Assembly (NCBI RefSeq): GCF_004006015.1
Contig: NZ_CP034766.1
Location: forward strand, 744,001 to 808,000
Direction of reading: 5' to 3'
Length of the DNA stretch: 64,000 nt
Source: Rhodococcus sp. X156
Lineage (GTDB): Bacteria > Actinomycetota > Actinomycetes > Mycobacteriales > Mycobacteriaceae
The notes under the pieces were generated by a model that had not been told where the DNA came from, made no database searches, and was given only the letters and a program-made list of their open reading frames with translations. Shown piece after piece: positions 47,817 to 59,928 of the stretch. Position 1 is the stretch's first letter. Every line of letters starts with the position of its first letter. The translations under genes were made by a program, and so were the position numbers.

Positions 47817-48757
47817 TTGCGCAGCCGGACCCGGCGGATGGAGTGGTCGCGGTCCTTGCGCAGCACCAGCGTGGCCCGTGGCCGGGTGGGCAGGATGTTG
47901 GCCACCAGGTTGGGCTCGTTGATGGACAGCCAGATCCTGCGGCCCTCCACGCGCGCCTGCGCGTCGTCGAGGGAGGAGTAGTGGTGGAAGTGCGAGCCCG
48001 GCTGGGCGAAGGCCGTGCTCCGCAGCGCCAGGAAGCGCTCTACGTACCACCTCTGCAGGTCCTCCATGGCGGCGTCGACGTAGATGGAGAAGTCGAACAG
48101 GTCCGAGACCATCAGCCGCGGGCCGGGCTGCAGCACGTTGAGGCCCTCGACGATGAGAATGTCCGGCTTGGACACCACCTGCTCGGCCCCGGGCACGATG
48201 TCGTAGTCCTCGTGCGAGTAGACCGGCGCGGATGCGCGCTCCACCCCGTTCTTCACGCTGGTGACGAAGCGCAGCAGGGCGCGGCGGTCGTAGCTCTCCG
48301 GGAAGCCCTTGCGGTCCAGGATTCCGCGGCGGGTCAGCTCGGCGGTGGGGTAGAGAAAGCCGTCGGTGGTCACCAGGTCCACCTGCGGGTGGTCGGGCCA
48401 GCGGGCGAGCAGCGTCTGCAGCAGCCGGGCGGTGGTGGACTTGCCCGCCGCCACGCTGCCGGCCACGCCGATGATGAAGGGCACGCGGGTGCTGGCCGGG
48501 GTCTCGCCGAGGAACGTGGTGGTGGCGTTGTGCAGCTGCTGGCGAGCGGCCACCTGGAGGTTGATCAGCCGGGCCAGCGGCAGGTACACCTCCGCCACCT
48601 CGTCCAGGTCCACCTGCTCGCCGAGGCCGCGCAGGGCGCTCAGCTCGTCGTCGTTGAGCGGCAGCGGGGTGGAGAGCCGGAGGTCGCGCCACTGTGCCCG
48701 GTCGAGCTCCACGTACGGGCTGGGCTCCTGGGTGCTGCGCGTGCTGGTTCGAGCCAC
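47810..48757 (-). CDS. coaA: Pantothenate kinase type I
   Basis: First step of coenzyme A synthesis. 315 residues. P-loop [12 protein letters not shown] at 97-108, [57 protein letters not shown] and the C-terminal [20 protein letters not shown]. It aligns along its full length with mycobacterial CoaA as I recall it (Rv1092c). GTG at 48757 is chosen for length; TACCGT (48770-48765, minus) ends 7 bases upstream, so the mRNA is probably leaderless. Divergent from the DUF885 gene. Confidence 0.95.
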   Translation of the reverse strand: MARTSTRSTQEPSPYVELDRAQWRDLRLSTPLPLNDDELSALRGLGEQVDLDEVAEVYLPLARLINLQVAARQQLHNATTTFLGETPASTRVPFIIGVAGSVAAGKSTTARLLQTLLARWPDHPQVDLVTTDGFLYPTAELTRRGILDRKGFPESYDRRALLRFVTSVKNGVERASAPVYSHEDYDIVPGAEQVVSKPDILIVEGLNVLQPGPRLMVSDLFDFSIYVDAAMEDLQRWYVERFLALRSTAFAQPGSHFHHYSSLDDAQARVEGRRIWLSINEPNLVANILPTRPRATLVLRKDRDHSIRRVRLRKL

Positions 48758-48764
48758 GGGACAA

Positions 48765-48829
48765 ACGGTACGCATAGGCCTGGAGAGGGAGAAGCCGTGG
48801 GGCGCCTGGACCGGCGTGGCGACTAGGCT
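48765..48829. promoter_or_regulatory. Back-to-back leaderless promoters of coaA and the DUF885 gene
   Basis: TACCGT on the minus strand (48770-48765) is 7 bases before the coaA GTG, and TAGGCT on the plus strand (48824-48829) is 8 bases before the GTG at 48838. Neither gene has a ribosome binding site, and both hexamers fit TANNNT. Confidence 0.55.
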
Positions 48830-48837
48830 TGACGGTC

Positions 48838-50046
48838 GTGGACGCGAACACGCTGGTGCGCGAGTACCTGCTCCTGGGGCTGCGCTTCGACCGACTGGAG
48901 CCTGGGTTCGTCGACGCCTACACCGGCGACGCGGCCCTGCGCAGGCAGACCGAGAACGAGCCCCCGCCCGACCCACGTGCGCTGGCCGCACGGGCGGCCG
49001 ACCTGCGCGCCGAGCTCGCCTCGGTGTCCCTGGCACCGGAGCGGGAGCGCTTCCTGGACGTGCACCTGCGGGCGCTGGAGTGCTCGGGACGCAAGCTCGC
49101 CGGCGACGCCATCGACTTCGTCGAGGAGGTCGACGCCTACTTCGACGTGCGGATCACCCCGGGTGACCCGGACGAGTACCTGGCCGCGCACCGCGCCCTG
49201 GCCGCGGAGCTGCCCGGCGACGGCCCGCTGCCGGCCCGGCTCAACGCCGCCCGGGCCCTGGAGGAGATCCCGCCGGAGCGGCTCAGCGCCTGCGTGCACG
49301 CCTTCTCCTCCGCGCTGCGCGACCGGGTGCGCGACCAGTTCGCGCTGCCCGAGGACGAGACCGTGAGCTACGAGATCGTCGGTGACAAGCCCTGGTCGGG
49401 CTTCAACTACTACCTGGGCAACCACCAGTCCCGGGTGGCCATCAACTCCGACCTCAAGCAGCGGATGAGCCACCTGCCGCACCTGGTGGCCCACGAGTCC
49501 TACCCCGGACACCACACCGAGCACTGCCGCAAGGAGTCCGGCCTGGTGGCCGACGGGCAGCTGGAGCAGACGCTGTTCCTGGTGAACACCCCGCAGTGCC
49601 TGATGGCGGAGGGGCTGGCCGACCTGGGCCTGGACGCCGTGGTCGGGCCGGGCTGGGGCCTGTGGGCGCAGGAGATCTTCGCCGACCTGGGGCTGCGCTT
49701 CGATGGGGCGCGGGCCGAGCGGCTGCACAACGCCTCCACCCAGCTGCTCACGGTGCGCCAGGACGCGGCCCTGATGCTGCACTCCCAGGGCGCGGAGGAG
49801 GACACGGTGGTGGACTTCCTGCAGCGGTGGCTGCTGGTGCCCGCGCCCCGGGCCCGGCAGATGCTGCGCTTCCTGTCCGACCCGCTGTGGCGGGCGTACA
49901 CCACCACCTACGTGGAGGGCTACCGGCTGCTGCACTCCTGGTTGGACGCCCGGCCCGCCGACGAGCCGCTGGGCACCCGCTACCTGCGGCTGCTGGACGA
50001 GCCGCTGGTGCCCGCCACCGTGCGCGCGGAGATCGCCGCCGCCTGA
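48838..50046 (+). CDS. DUF885-type metallopeptidase-like protein
   Basis: 402 residues with a gluzincin-like site [11 protein letters not shown] (from about 219) and a downstream Glu segment [15 protein letters not shown] that could supply the third metal ligand. The chain is all-alpha by composition. No signal peptide, so cytoplasmic. GTG at 48838 is chosen from the TAGGCT 8 bases upstream; a TTG at 48829 overlaps that hexamer. Peptidase activity is inferred from the motif and substrate is unknown. Confidence 0.8.
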   Translation: MDANTLVREYLLLGLRFDRLEPGFVDAYTGDAALRRQTENEPPPDPRALAARAADLRAELASVSLAPERERFLDVHLRALECSGRKLAGDAIDFVEEVDAYFDVRITPGDPDEYLAAHRALAAELPGDGPLPARLNAARALEEIPPERLSACVHAFSSALRDRVRDQFALPEDETVSYEIVGDKPWSGFNYYLGNHQSRVAINSDLKQRMSHLPHLVAHESYPGHHTEHCRKESGLVADGQLEQTLFLVNTPQCLMAEGLADLGLDAVVGPGWGLWAQEIFADLGLRFDGARAERLHNASTQLLTVRQDAALMLHSQGAEEDTVVDFLQRWLLVPAPRARQMLRFLSDPLWRAYTTTYVEGYRLLHSWLDARPADEPLGTRYLRLLDEPLVPATVRAEIAAA

Positions 50047-50107
50047 GGGCCCGTGAACGCCCGGTAAACCGTGGCGTGTCCTGCATCACCCTGGCGGTGG
50101 CGGCGGC

Positions 50108-50283
50108 TAGCGTCGGCGGTGTCGGGTGGTGGGGAAGCCACCCGTCCGGGAGGTTCCAGTCGTGAGTGTCTGCACGAGGGGGCCGGCACCCGGTCCTCGT
50201 CACCGTCAACCCTGACGGCGGCCAGGAACGGTCCGGCCGAGCAAACCGCTTGCGCGGGTGCCGCGCTGGTGAGGGAGCCTGCT
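50108..50283 (+). promoter_or_regulatory. Promoter and structured leader of phoH2
   Basis: TAGCGT at 50108-50113 fits a -10 element, giving a leader of about 160 bases. It contains a 7-bp hairpin (50123-50129 with 50138-50144), a small ORF with a good ribosome binding site (50162-50215), and a 6-bp hairpin CCGTCA/TGACGG (50203-50208 with 50213-50218) that holds the small ORF's stop codon. This arrangement suggests leader-peptide control of phoH2. Confidence 0.45.
50162..50215 (+). CDS. Putative 17-residue leader peptide upstream of phoH2
   Basis: GTG start with GGGAGG 8 bases upstream; encodes [17 protein letters not shown] and ends in TGA inside a hairpin. Its one Cys, three Arg and four Pro codons could slow ribosomes. 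In mycobacteria phoH2 is preceded by an overlapping antitoxin gene (phoAT), but this short ORF has a different frame and size, so it need not be equivalent. Confidence 0.4.
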   Translation: MSVCTRGPAPGPRHRQP

Positions 50284-51582
50284 GTGGCTGCACGAACGTA
50301 CGTCCTGGACACCTCAGTGCTGCTGTCCGACCCCTGGGCGCCGACCCGCTTCGCCGAGCACCAGGTCGTGCTCCCGCTGGTGGTGATCAGCGAGCTGGAG
50401 GGCAAGCGGCACCACCCCGAGCTCGGCTGGTTCGCCCGCGAGGCGCTGCGCCTGCTGGACGACCTGCGCCTGGAGCACGGACGGCTGGACCAGCCGGTCC
50501 CCGTCGGCGCCCACGGCGGCAGCCTGCACGTCGAGCTCAACCACACCGATCCGGCGGTGCTGCCCTCGGGCTTTCGCACCGACTCCAACGACTCCCGCAT
50601 CCTGGCCTGCTCGTTGAACCTGCGGGCCGAGGGGCGCGACGTGGTGCTGGTCAGCAAGGACACCCCGCTGCGGGTGAAGGCCGGGGCGGTGGGCCTGCCC
50701 GCCGACGAGTACCGCGCCCAGGACGTGGTGGACTCCGGCTGGACCGGCATGACGGAGCTGGCGGTGACCCAGTCCGACGTGGACAACCTCTTCGCCACCG
50801 GGCTGATCGACCTGGACGAGGCGCGGGACCTGCCCTGCCACACCGGCCTCCGGCTGCTGGCCGGGCAGCAGTCCGCGCTGGGGCGGGTGACCCCGGGCAA
50901 GCAGGTGGCGCTGGTGCGCGGGGAGCGGGAGGCCTTCGGGCTGCACGGGCGCTCGGCCGAGCAGCGCATCGCCCTGGAGCTGCTGATGGACCAGAGCGTG
51001 GGCATCGTGTCGCTGGGTGGGCGTGCCGGCACCGGCAAGTCGGCGCTCGCCCTGTGCGCCGGGCTGGAGTCTGTCCTGGAGAGACGCGAGCACCGCAAGG
51101 TGGTGGTGTTCCGGCCGCTGTACGCCGTGGGTGGGCAGGACCTGGGCTACCTGCCGGGCAGCGAGGCCGAGAAGATGGGGCCGTGGGGGCAGGCGGTGTT
51201 CGACACCCTCGAGGGCCTGGCCGACCCGGGCACCATCGAGGAGGTGCTGGCGCGGGGGATGCTCGAGGTGCTGCCGCTGACCCACATCCGGGGGCGGTCG
51301 CTGCACGACTCGTTCGTGATCGTGGACGAGGCCCAGTCGCTGGAGCGCAACGTGCTGCTCACGGTGCTGTCCCGGCTGGGGTCGGGCTCGCGGGTGGTGC
51401 TCACCCACGACGTGGCCCAGCGGGACAACCTGCGGGTGGGCCGGCACGACGGGGTGGCGGCGGTGATCGAGAAGCTCAAGGGGCACCCGCTGTTCGCGCA
51501 CGTCACCCTCACCCGCAGCGAGCGCTCTCCCATCGCCGCGCTGGTCACCGACATGCTGGAGGAGTTCGTGCCGGAGTCCTGA
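50284..51582 (+). CDS. phoH2: PIN-domain / PhoH-like ATPase (PhoH2)
   Basis: RNA helicase-ribonuclease fusion. 432 residues: N-terminal PIN domain with [12 protein letters not shown] (Asp9) and [21 protein letters not shown]-terminal PhoH domain with Walker [10 protein letters not shown] at 245-253 and Walker [16 protein letters not shown]. Aligns closely with Rv1095. GTG at 50284 follows GGGAG; the upstream GTG at 50266 is less likely. Likely controlled by the leader described above. It converges on the nitrilase gene 23 bases away without a clear terminator. Confidence 0.93.
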   Translation: MAARTYVLDTSVLLSDPWAPTRFAEHQVVLPLVVISELEGKRHHPELGWFAREALRLLDDLRLEHGRLDQPVPVGAHGGSLHVELNHTDPAVLPSGFRTDSNDSRILACSLNLRAEGRDVVLVSKDTPLRVKAGAVGLPADEYRAQDVVDSGWTGMTELAVTQSDVDNLFATGLIDLDEARDLPCHTGLRLLAGQQSALGRVTPGKQVALVRGEREAFGLHGRSAEQRIALELLMDQSVGIVSLGGRAGTGKSALALCAGLESVLERREHRKVVVFRPLYAVGGQDLGYLPGSEAEKMGPWGQAVFDTLEGLADPGTIEEVLARGMLEVLPLTHIRGRSLHDSFVIVDEAQSLERNVLLTVLSRLGSGSRVVLTHDVAQRDNLRVGRHDGVAAVIEKLKGHPLFAHVTLTRSERSPIAALVTDMLEEFVPES

Positions 51583-51605
51583 CCCTGCGGAGCGGGGAGC
51601 GCCGT

Positions 51606-52393
51606 CTACCAGCGGCGGTTGGCCAGCACGGGCAACGACGCCCGCGCCGCAGCCACCGCGGCGAGGTCCAGGTCGACCACCAGCAGCTCCGGGTCGGACT
51701 GCGCCCCCGCCAGCACCGTGCCGGTGGGGGAGACCACCACGCTGTGACCCACCCCGGTCGGCGCGCTGCCCGGCTCCTCGCCCAGGCTCGCCGGGTCGGC
51801 CTGCCCGCAGGCGAGCACGTAGCTGGTGCAGTCCAGCGCCCGGGCCCGGGCCAGCAGCTCCCACTGCGCCACCTTGTCCGGGCCGGCGCCCCAGGACGCC
51901 GACACCACCACCACCTCCGCGCCCCGGTCGGCCAGCTGCTGGTACATGCCGGGGAAGCGGATGTCGTAGCAGGTGCTCAGCCCCACCTGCACCCCGTCCA
52001 CCGGCACCACCACCAGCTCGTCGCCACCGGCCACGGTGCGCGACTCGGTGAACCCGAGGGCGTCGAACAGGTGCACCTTGTCGTAGTGGGTGTCCAGGTC
52101 CGGCCCCACCACCAGCAGCGTGTTGCGCACCCGCCCGTCGTCGGCGGGCGTGAACATCCCCGCCACCACCGTCACGCCAGCGCTGCGCGCCGCCGCCCGG
52201 ACGCCCTCGGCCCACGGCCCATCCAGCGGCTCGGCCACCGGCCCCAGCGGCACCCCGAACCGGCACATGCTCGCCTCGGGGAACACCACCAGCGACGCGC
52301 CGGCGGCGGCGGCCAGCCCCACCTGCTCGCGCACGGTGGCCAGGTTGGCGGCGGGGTCGGTGCCGCTGAGCACCTGTGCCAGCGCGACCCGCA

Positions 52394-52394
<1 letters not shown>
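51606..52394 (-). CDS. Carbon-nitrogen hydrolase (nitrilase superfamily)
   Basis: 262 residues with the catalytic triad Glu40 (VVFPEASM), Lys106 (YDKVHLFDALGF) and Cys142 (LSTCYDIRFPGMYQQLADRG). The pattern resembles Nit1/Nit2-type omega-amidases and deaminated-glutathione amidases, so metabolite repair is a fair guess. ATG at 52394 overlaps the fumarase stop by one base (TGATG), so the two genes are coupled. True nitrilase activity is unlikely. Confidence 0.88.
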
Positions 52395-53809
<1,415 letters not shown>

Positions 53810-53906
53810 GGGCCCGACCTTGCCACTCGGCGTGGGCGCGGGCCAGCGCGCGGGTGCCCCACCGGCTCCCACGGTGAGCCGGGTCACGAATCGGACCGGC
53901 TCTGCC

Positions 53907-53912
53907 TAGGGT
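53907..53912 (+). promoter_or_regulatory. -10 hexamer TAGGGT of the ferredoxin-NADP reductase gene
   Basis: TAGGGT lies 36 bases before the GTG at 53943; the leader of about 25 bases contains GAGGAG. Confidence 0.45.
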
Positions 53913-53942
53913 GGGGAGTCACAGCCGAGACGAGGAGTTCGT

Positions 53943-54923
53943 GTGACTGAGACCACGTGTGACTTGTTGGTGGTCGGCGCGGGGCCGGCCGGCCTCTACG
54001 CCGCGTACTACGCCGGGTTCCGCGGGCTGTCGGTGGTCGTGGTGGACACGCTGCCCGAGCCCGGCGGCCAGGTCACCGCCATGTACCCGGAGAAGATGAT
54101 CTACGACGTCGGTGGCTTCGCCGCGATCAAGGGCCGCGACCTGGTGGCCGGTCTGGTGGAGCAGGCCGGGCAGTACAAGCCCACCTACCTGCTCGGCCGT
54201 CAGGCCGTGCACCTGCACGACGCCGCGGACGGCGGCTTCGACGTGGAGCTCGACGACGGCCAGGTGGTGGGCAGCCGGGCGGTGCTGATCACCGGGGGGA
54301 TGGGCACCTTCACCCCGCGCCCGCTGCCGGTGGGGCAGGAGTGGTCCGGGCGCGGGGTGGTCAACTTCGTGCCCGCGCTGGCCGCGCACGCCGGCCAGGA
54401 CGTGGTGGTGGTCGGCGGCGGCGACTCCGCCTTCGACTGGTGCCTGGCCCTGCACCCGGTGGCCAAGAGCGTCACCCTGGTGCACCGGCGCGCCAAGTTC
54501 CGGGCCCACGCCGGCACGGTGGACGCGGTGCGCAGCCTCGGGGTCGAGCTGGTCACCGACGCGCAGGTGAGTGCGTTGCGGGCGGGGGAGAGCGGCGCCC
54601 TGGCCGAGGTCGACGTCGAGGTGGACGGCGTGGTGCGCACCCTGCCGGCGCAGTCGGTGATCGCCGCGCTCGGCTTCACCGCGGACCTGGGGCCGCTCAC
54701 CGAGTGGGCGCTGCAGATCGATCGGCGCCAGATCGTCGTCGACTCGACCATGCGCACCGCCCGGCCGCTGGTCTACGGGGCTGGCGACATCGTCACCTAC
54801 CCGGGAAAGGTCAGCCTGATCGCCACCGGCTTCGGCGAGGCGGCGACGGCGGTGAACAACATTGCCGTCGAGCTGGATCCGTCGGCGCACCTGTTCCCCG
54901 GGCACAGCTCCAGCGAGGGCTGA
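53943..54923 (+). CDS. Ferredoxin/flavodoxin-NADP+ reductase, thioredoxin-reductase-like
   Basis: 326 residues. FAD site LLVVGAGPAGLYAAYYAGFR (about 8-27), NADPH site VVVVGGGDSAFDWCLALHPV, and the second FAD motif YGAGDIVTYPGKVSLIATGF. It lacks a redox CxxC, which separates it from thioredoxin reductase and places it with YumC-type FNR enzymes, including the PGGQVTAMYPEKMIYDVGGF motif. GTG at 53943 has GAGGAG 5 bases upstream. Electron partner unknown. Confidence 0.9.
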   Translation: MTETTCDLLVVGAGPAGLYAAYYAGFRGLSVVVVDTLPEPGGQVTAMYPEKMIYDVGGFAAIKGRDLVAGLVEQAGQYKPTYLLGRQAVHLHDAADGGFDVELDDGQVVGSRAVLITGGMGTFTPRPLPVGQEWSGRGVVNFVPALAAHAGQDVVVVGGGDSAFDWCLALHPVAKSVTLVHRRAKFRAHAGTVDAVRSLGVELVTDAQVSALRAGESGALAEVDVEVDGVVRTLPAQSVIAALGFTADLGPLTEWALQIDRRQIVVDSTMRTARPLVYGAGDIVTYPGKVSLIATGFGEAATAVNNIAVELDPSAHLFPGHSSSEG

Positions 54924-54925
54924 CG

Positions 54926-54967
54926 CACCACCGGCGCCGCTCCCTGGTGGGGGCGGCGCCGGTGGTG
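54926..54967. terminator. Bidirectional terminator between the FNR gene and glpX
   Basis: Perfect 15-bp stem (54926-54940 with 54953-54967), 12-base loop, between convergent genes. Confidence 0.88.
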
Positions 54968-54983
54968 GTGTCTCGACCTGCGA

Positions 54984-56042
54984 TCAGGGGAGCGGGCGGT
55001 CGCCCTCGTCGCCGGCGTTGTCGAAGTCGATGCTGGAGTACTCGCGGAGCTTGGTCAGGCGGTGGTAGCCGTCGATCATGCGCAGCGTGCCCGACTTGGA
55101 CCGCATCACGATGGACTGCGTGGTGCAGCCGCCGCCGCGGTAGCGAACGCCGCGGAGCAGGTCGCCGTCGGTGATGCCGGTGGCGCAGAAGAACACGTTG
55201 TCCCCGGAGACCAGGTCCTCGGTGGTGAGGATCCGGTCGAGGTCGTGACCGGCGTCCAGGGCGCGCTGGCGCTCGGCGTCGTCGGTGGGAGCCAGCCGGC
55301 CCTGGATGGCGCCCCCCATGCAGCGCATGGCGGCGGCGGCGATGATGCCCTCCGGCGTGCCACCGGTGCCCAGCAGCATGTCCACGCCGGAGTCGGGGCG
55401 GGCGCAGGCGATGGCGCCGGCCACGTCACCGTCGGAGATCAGCTGGATGCGGGCGCCGGCGGAGCGGACCTCGCGCATCAGGTTCTCGTGCCGGGGGCGG
55501 TCCAGGATGCAGACGGTGACCTCGGAGACGTCGCTGCCCTTGGCCTTGGCCACGCGCCGGATGTTCTCCGCCACCGGGACGCTGATGTCGATGACGTCGG
55601 CGGCCTCGGGGCCCACCGCGATCTTCTCCATGTAGAACACCGCCGAGGGGTCGAACATCGCGCCGCGCTCGGCGACGGCGAGGACGGCGATGGCGTTGGG
55701 CATGCCCTTGGCCATCAGGGTGGTGCCGTCGATCGGGTCCACCGCGACGTCGCAGTCGGGCCCGTCGCCGTTGCCGACCTCCTCGCCGTTGAACAGCATG
55801 GGCGCCTCGTCCTTCTCGCCCTCGCCGATGACGACCACGCCGCGCATGGAGACGGAGCCGATGAGCTTGCGCATGGCGTCCACGGCGGCGCCGTCACCGC
55901 CGTTCTTGTCGCCGCGGCCGACCCAGCGGCCACCCGCCATGGCCGCAGCCTCGGTGACCCGGACCAGCTCCATCGCGAGGTTGCGATCCGGCGCCTCCCG
56001 GCGGCGTTGGGTCGATGGAACCTGCTCGGTCGGGTTGGTCAC
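54984..56042 (-). CDS. glpX: Fructose-1,6-bisphosphatase class II
   Basis: Gluconeogenic phosphatase. 352 residues. Metal/phosphate motif DPIDGTT at 102-108, [40 protein letters not shown] and a C-terminal [23 protein letters not shown] at 56042 has AGGAGG 6 bases upstream. Position matches Rv1099c, the main mycobacterial FBPase. Divergent from the DUF4245 gene. Confidence 0.95.
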   Translation of the reverse strand: MTNPTEQVPSTQRRREAPDRNLAMELVRVTEAAAMAGGRWVGRGDKNGGDGAAVDAMRKLIGSVSMRGVVVIGEGEKDEAPMLFNGEEVGNGDGPDCDVAVDPIDGTTLMAKGMPNAIAVLAVAERGAMFDPSAVFYMEKIAVGPEAADVIDISVPVAENIRRVAKAKGSDVSEVTVCILDRPRHENLMREVRSAGARIQLISDGDVAGAIACARPDSGVDMLLGTGGTPEGIIAAAAMRCMGGAIQGRLAPTDDAERQRALDAGHDLDRILTTEDLVSGDNVFFCATGITDGDLLRGVRYRGGGCTTQSIVMRSKSGTLRMIDGYHRLTKLREYSSIDFDNAGDEGDRPLP

Positions 56043-56180
56043 TGAGGGCCTCCTGGTCGGCGCGCGGGACGCGGGGTTTGCGGTGATTCTCGCAGAAGGA
56101 GGTGTTGCCCGCCTCACCCTGGGCCGGTGGACGGGCCACAGGCTGGTGGTAGGCGTGCTGAGCGGTGCGATGATGGAGCC

Positions 56181-56750
56181 GTGCCTGCCGACAAGCCCCG
56201 CCACCTCCAGACCAGCGGTGACATGTTCATCACGATCATTCCGCTGGTCCTGATCGTCATGGCGCTGGCCGGGCTCTCCCGGGCCTGCAGCTTCAGCCCG
56301 GGTGGTCCCACCGAGGGCCCGCCGCTGAACGTGGACGTGGCCGCCGAGCTGCGCACCGACGCCGCCGTGCTGGACTTCCCCGTCCGCCTGCCCCAGCTGC
56401 CCCCGGAGTGGCACGGCAACTCCGCCAGCCGCGGCGAGGTGTCCGGCCCGCAGGGTGGCCCGAGCGCCACCGTCGGCTGGATGACCGGCTCGGGCCGCTA
56501 CCTGCGCCTGGTGCAGAGCACCGCCGGCGAGGACGCCCTGCTGGCCAGCCAGGTGGGTGGCGTGCGCAGCGCCTCCGGCACCAGGGAGGCCGGCGGGCGC
56601 AGCTGGGTGGTGTACCCCGAGCAGGACGCCGAGGCGGTGTGGGTGGCCGACCTGGGCGACGTGCGGCTGCTCATCACCGGCAGCGGCAGCGCGGAGGACT
56701 ACCAGACGCTGGCCACTGCGGCCGCCGAGGCCCAACCGCTCAACGGCTGA
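56181..56750 (+). CDS. DUF4245 single-pass membrane protein
   Basis: 189 residues: short cytoplasmic N-terminus, transmembrane helix [20 protein letters not shown], then an extracytoplasmic domain with [32 protein letters not shown] and [16 protein letters not shown]. Position matches Rv1100. Function unknown. GTG at 56181 follows GGAGCC, too close for a normal ribosome binding site; a leaderless start is possible. Confidence 0.85.
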   Translation: MPADKPRHLQTSGDMFITIIPLVLIVMALAGLSRACSFSPGGPTEGPPLNVDVAAELRTDAAVLDFPVRLPQLPPEWHGNSASRGEVSGPQGGPSATVGWMTGSGRYLRLVQSTAGEDALLASQVGGVRSASGTREAGGRSWVVYPEQDAEAVWVADLGDVRLLITGSGSAEDYQTLATAAAEAQPLNG

Positions 56751-56766
56751 GCCCGGCCGGAGCGGC

Positions 56767-56985
56767 CTAGGAGCCGGAGCCGTTGGCGCCCTTGGCCAGG
56801 GCCTGCTCCACCCGGGCGCGAGCACCGGCCAGGTGCTCGTCGCAGCGCTTGGCCAGGGCCTCGCCGCGCTCCCACAGGGCCAGCGAGGCGTCCAGGTCCA
56901 GACCGCCCTGCTCCAGCAGGCGCACCACCTCCACCAGCTCGTCGCGCGCCTGCTCGTAGCCGAGCTCGTGGGGCGGGGTGGTCAC
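56767..56985 (-). CDS. xseB: Exodeoxyribonuclease VII small subunit
   Basis: 72 residues, all-helical: [20 protein letters not shown] with [20 protein letters not shown], the XseB signature. Binds several copies to XseA. GTG at 56985 overlaps the xseA stop as GTGA. Confidence 0.95.
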   Translation of the reverse strand: MTTPPHELGYEQARDELVEVVRLLEQGGLDLDASLALWERGEALAKRCDEHLAGARARVEQALAKGANGSGS

Positions 56986-58253
56986 TGCGGGGCCTCCGGA
57001 AGGTCGGGCGGGGTGGTGTCCTGGCTGGTGCTGGCGGGCACGACGCGGGCGTGCACGGCGCCGTCGGCCACCCGCACCCGCAGCGCGGAGCCGAGGGGGG
57101 CGTCGGCGGTGGAGCGCAGCACGTGGGCCGCGCCGCTGTCGTCGATGCGCTGCACCACGGCGTAGCCGCGGGCCAGGGTAGCGGCCGGACCGAGGGTGGA
57201 CAGCCGCGCCCGCAGGTGGGCCACGGCGGTCTCCGCGCGCTCGAGGTGGCGGCGCACGTCCCGACGCCCGCCGGCCCGCAGCCGAGTGATCTCCTCGGCC
57301 CGGTTGTCGATGGTGCGCAGCGGGTCGGCCAGCACGGGGCGGCTGCGCAGCTGCGCGAGCGAGCGCGACTCGCGCACCACCCACGCCTGCAGCGCGGCCC
57401 GGCTGCGAGCCCGCATCTCCGCCACCCGGCGGCTCTCCTCGGCGGCGTCGGGCACCAGGCGCTTGGCGGCGTCGGTGGGGGTGGCGGCGCGCACGTCGGC
57501 CACCAGGTCCGACAGCGGGTTGTCCGGCTCGTGGCCGATGGCGCTGACCACCGGGGTGCGACAGGCCGAGATGGCCCGGCACAGGGTCTCGTCGGAGAAC
57601 GGCAGCAGGTCCTCCACGCTGCCCCCGCCGCGAGCCAGCACGATGACGTCCACCTCGGGGTCCCGGTCGAGCTCGGTGAGCGCGGCGCAGATCTGCGCCA
57701 CGGCGGTGGGACCCTGCACCGCGGTGTTGCGGACCGCGAAGCGCACCGCCGGCCACCGGGCGCCGGCCACGCTGAGCACGTCCCGCTCGGCCGCGCTGGC
57801 GCGGCCGGTGACCAGGCCGATGGTGCCGGGCAGGAAGGGCAGTGGGCGCTTGAGCCGGTCGTCGAAGAGCCCCTCGGCGGCCAGCAGGCGGCGCAGCCGC
57901 TCGATGCGGGCCAGCAGCTCGCCGATGCCCACCGGGCGGATCTCGTCCACCCGCAAGGAGAAGGTGCCGCGGCCGGCGTAGAAGGTGGGGGAGCCGTGCA
58001 CGATCACGCGGCTGCCCTCGGTGAGCGGGACCGGGCTGGCCTGCAGCAGCCGCGGCGAGCACGTCAGCGTGAGGGAGACGTCGGCGGCTGGATCGCGAAG
58101 CACCAGGAACGCGGTGGCGGTGTTGGGCCGGGCGTTGATCTGGGTGAGCTGGCCCTCCACCCACACGTCACCCAGCCGCTGGATCCACTGCGCCACCTTC
58201 ATGGAGACGGTGCGCACCGGCCACGGCTGTTCCGGGGTGCTGGGGGCGGTCAC
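56982..58253 (-). CDS. xseA: Exodeoxyribonuclease VII large subunit
   Basis: Catalytic subunit that degrades single-stranded DNA. 423 residues: N-terminal OB fold ([20 protein letters not shown]), catalytic domain with [40 protein letters not shown] and [20 protein letters not shown], then a coiled coil. GTG at 58253 has no clear ribosome binding site; a TTG lies 6 bases upstream. Operon with xseB; position matches Rv1108c. Confidence 0.95.
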   Translation of the reverse strand: MTAPSTPEQPWPVRTVSMKVAQWIQRLGDVWVEGQLTQINARPNTATAFLVLRDPAADVSLTLTCSPRLLQASPVPLTEGSRVIVHGSPTFYAGRGTFSLRVDEIRPVGIGELLARIERLRRLLAAEGLFDDRLKRPLPFLPGTIGLVTGRASAAERDVLSVAGARWPAVRFAVRNTAVQGPTAVAQICAALTELDRDPEVDVIVLARGGGSVEDLLPFSDETLCRAISACRTPVVSAIGHEPDNPLSDLVADVRAATPTDAAKRLVPDAAEESRRVAEMRARSRAALQAWVVRESRSLAQLRSRPVLADPLRTIDNRAEEITRLRAGGRRDVRRHLERAETAVAHLRARLSTLGPAATLARGYAVVQRIDDSGAAHVLRSTADAPLGSALRVRVADGAVHARVVPASTSQDTTPPDLPEAPQ

Positions 58254-58295
58254 GAGCAACGAGCAGTGGTGACTCGACTCACTGCGAGGTCAGGC

Positions 58296-58847
58296 TCACT
58301 GGGCGTTCACGGTGCTGATGCGGTTGTCCAGCATCGTCAGGTACGGGGCCCGGGCGCGCTGGGCCTGCTCGTAGGCCAGCAGCGCCTCCAGCTCGACCAG
58401 CGTCAGCGTGCGCAGGCGGGCGCGCAGCTGGGCCAGCGTCATGGTGTCGTAGCCGCTCACCGGCTCCTCGGCGCCCACTGCGGAGCCGGACTCCTCGGTG
58501 TCGTCGCTGTCCGCGGTGGTGGCGTCCACCGGCACGTTGGAGTACAGCGCGAACCGTCCGTTCCCGCTGCGGCGCACCGACTCCGACGGCGCCTCCGGAC
58601 GCTGGATGGGCTCGTCGAAGGTGGCCCACTCCGGCTTCTCCTGGGCGGGGTGCAGGAAGGACAGCACCTCGTCACCGCGGATGGCCAGTGCCGTCACCTG
58701 CTGCTGCACCCGCATGAGGTTCTGCAGGACCTGGCTCACGGCGGTGACCGGGAGCGAGACGACGGTGCTGGGGAGGTTGCGCACCTCCGTGGCGGTGGCG
58801 GCCGCGAGCCCGGCGGCGACCCGCACGGCGAGTGGGATACGAGGCAT
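58296..58847 (-). CDS. Lipid droplet-associated protein-like (Rv1109c family)
   Basis: 183 residues. The N-terminus PRIPLAVRVAAGLAAATATE is amphipathic/hydrophobic and fits membrane or droplet surface binding; the middle is acidic and low in structure; the C-terminus TMTLAQLRARLRTLTLVELE resembles a helical domain found also in related proteins. Actinobacterial members have been annotated as lipid droplet-associated. ATG at 58847; CACTCT 6 bases upstream may be a -10 element. It precedes xseA by 42 bases on the same strand. Confidence 0.75.
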   Translation of the reverse strand: MPRIPLAVRVAAGLAAATATEVRNLPSTVVSLPVTAVSQVLQNLMRVQQQVTALAIRGDEVLSFLHPAQEKPEWATFDEPIQRPEAPSESVRRSGNGRFALYSNVPVDATTADSDDTEESGSAVGAEEPVSGYDTMTLAQLRARLRTLTLVELEALLAYEQAQRARAPYLTMLDNRISTVNAQ

Positions 58848-58910
58848 GGCACCAGAGTGCCTCATCCGCTGGTGAGACACACAACTGGCCACCGCCGCAG
58901 CGTGTCACCG

Positions 58911-58916
58911 TAGGCT
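58911..58916 (+). promoter_or_regulatory. -10 hexamer TAGGCT for leaderless ispH
   Basis: TAGGCT ends 6 bases before the ispH ATG, with no ribosome binding site between. Confidence 0.6.
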
Positions 58917-58922
58917 GGGGCC

Positions 58923-59903
58923 ATGTCGTCTGTACTTGATGCCCGACCTGCCGGCTCCACCAAGCGCGTCCTGCTGGCTGAGCCCCGCGGCTACTGCGCC
59001 GGCGTGGACCGCGCCGTGGAGACGGTGGAGCGGGCGCTGGAGAAGCACGGTGCGCCGGTGTACGTCCGCAAGGAGATCGTGCACAACCGGCACGTGGTGC
59101 AGACCTTGTCCGACCGGGGCGTCATCTTCGTGAACGAGGCCGACGAGGTGCCCGAGGGCGAGCTGCTGGTGTTCTCCGCGCACGGCGTGTCGCCCGCGGT
59201 GCACGCGGAGGCCGCGGGCCGGAACCTGCGCACCATCGACGCCACCTGCCCGCTGGTGACCAAGGTGCACCAGGAGGCCAAGCGCTTCGCCCGCGACGAC
59301 TTCGACATCCTGCTCATCGGCCACGAGGGCCACGAGGAGGTGGAGGGCACCGCCGGGGAGGCGCCGGAGCACGTGCAGCTGGTGGACGGTCCCGCCTCGG
59401 TGGACAAGGTGACCGTGCGCGACGAGTCCAAGGTGATCTGGCTGTCGCAGACCACCCTCAGCGTGGACGAGACCATGCAGACCGTGGCCCGGCTGCGCGA
59501 GCGCTTCCCGCTGCTGCAGGATCCGCCGAGCGACGACATCTGCTACGCCACCCAGAACCGGCAGGTCGCCGTGAAGGCGATGGCGCCGGAGTGCGACCTG
59601 GTGATCGTGGTGGGCTCGCGCAACTCGTCCAACTCGGTGCGCCTGGTGGAGGTGGCGCTGGGTGCCGGTGCCCGGGCCAGCTACCTGGTGGACTACGCCG
59701 ACGAGATCGACGACGCCTGGCTGGACGGCGTGCAGACCGTGGGCGTCACCTCGGGCGCATCGGTGCCGGAGATCCTGGTGCGCGGGGTGCTGGACCGGTT
59801 GGCCGAGCGGGGCTACGGCGAGGTGCAGCCGGTGACCACCGCCAACGAGACGCTGGTGTTCGCGCTGCCGCACGAGCTGCGCAAGGGCCGCGGCCCCCGC
59901 TAG
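58923..59903 (+). CDS. ispH: 4-hydroxy-3-methylbut-2-enyl diphosphate reductase
   Basis: Last enzyme of the MEP pathway, producing IPP and DMAPP. 326 residues. Fe-S ligands Cys25 ([12 protein letters not shown]), Cys109 ([11 protein letters not shown]) and Cys207 ([11 protein letters not shown]); HGVSP and [11 protein letters not shown] motifs present. ATG at 58923, probably leaderless. Supplies substrate for the Z-prenyl synthase elsewhere in the window. Position matches Rv1110 (lytB2). Confidence 0.97.
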   Translation: MSSVLDARPAGSTKRVLLAEPRGYCAGVDRAVETVERALEKHGAPVYVRKEIVHNRHVVQTLSDRGVIFVNEADEVPEGELLVFSAHGVSPAVHAEAAGRNLRTIDATCPLVTKVHQEAKRFARDDFDILLIGHEGHEEVEGTAGEAPEHVQLVDGPASVDKVTVRDESKVIWLSQTTLSVDETMQTVARLRERFPLLQDPPSDDICYATQNRQVAVKAMAPECDLVIVVGSRNSSNSVRLVEVALGAGARASYLVDYADEIDDAWLDGVQTVGVTSGASVPEILVRGVLDRLAERGYGEVQPVTTANETLVFALPHELRKGRGPR

Positions 59904-59928
59904 CCCGCAGACCGGCTGCCCCTCGGGG

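Noticed and set aside
50108-50283. phoH2 leader as a c-di-AMP (ydaO) or cobalamin riboswitch
   Set aside because: The conserved core sequences of those classes could not be matched; only two simple hairpins and a short ORF are seen.
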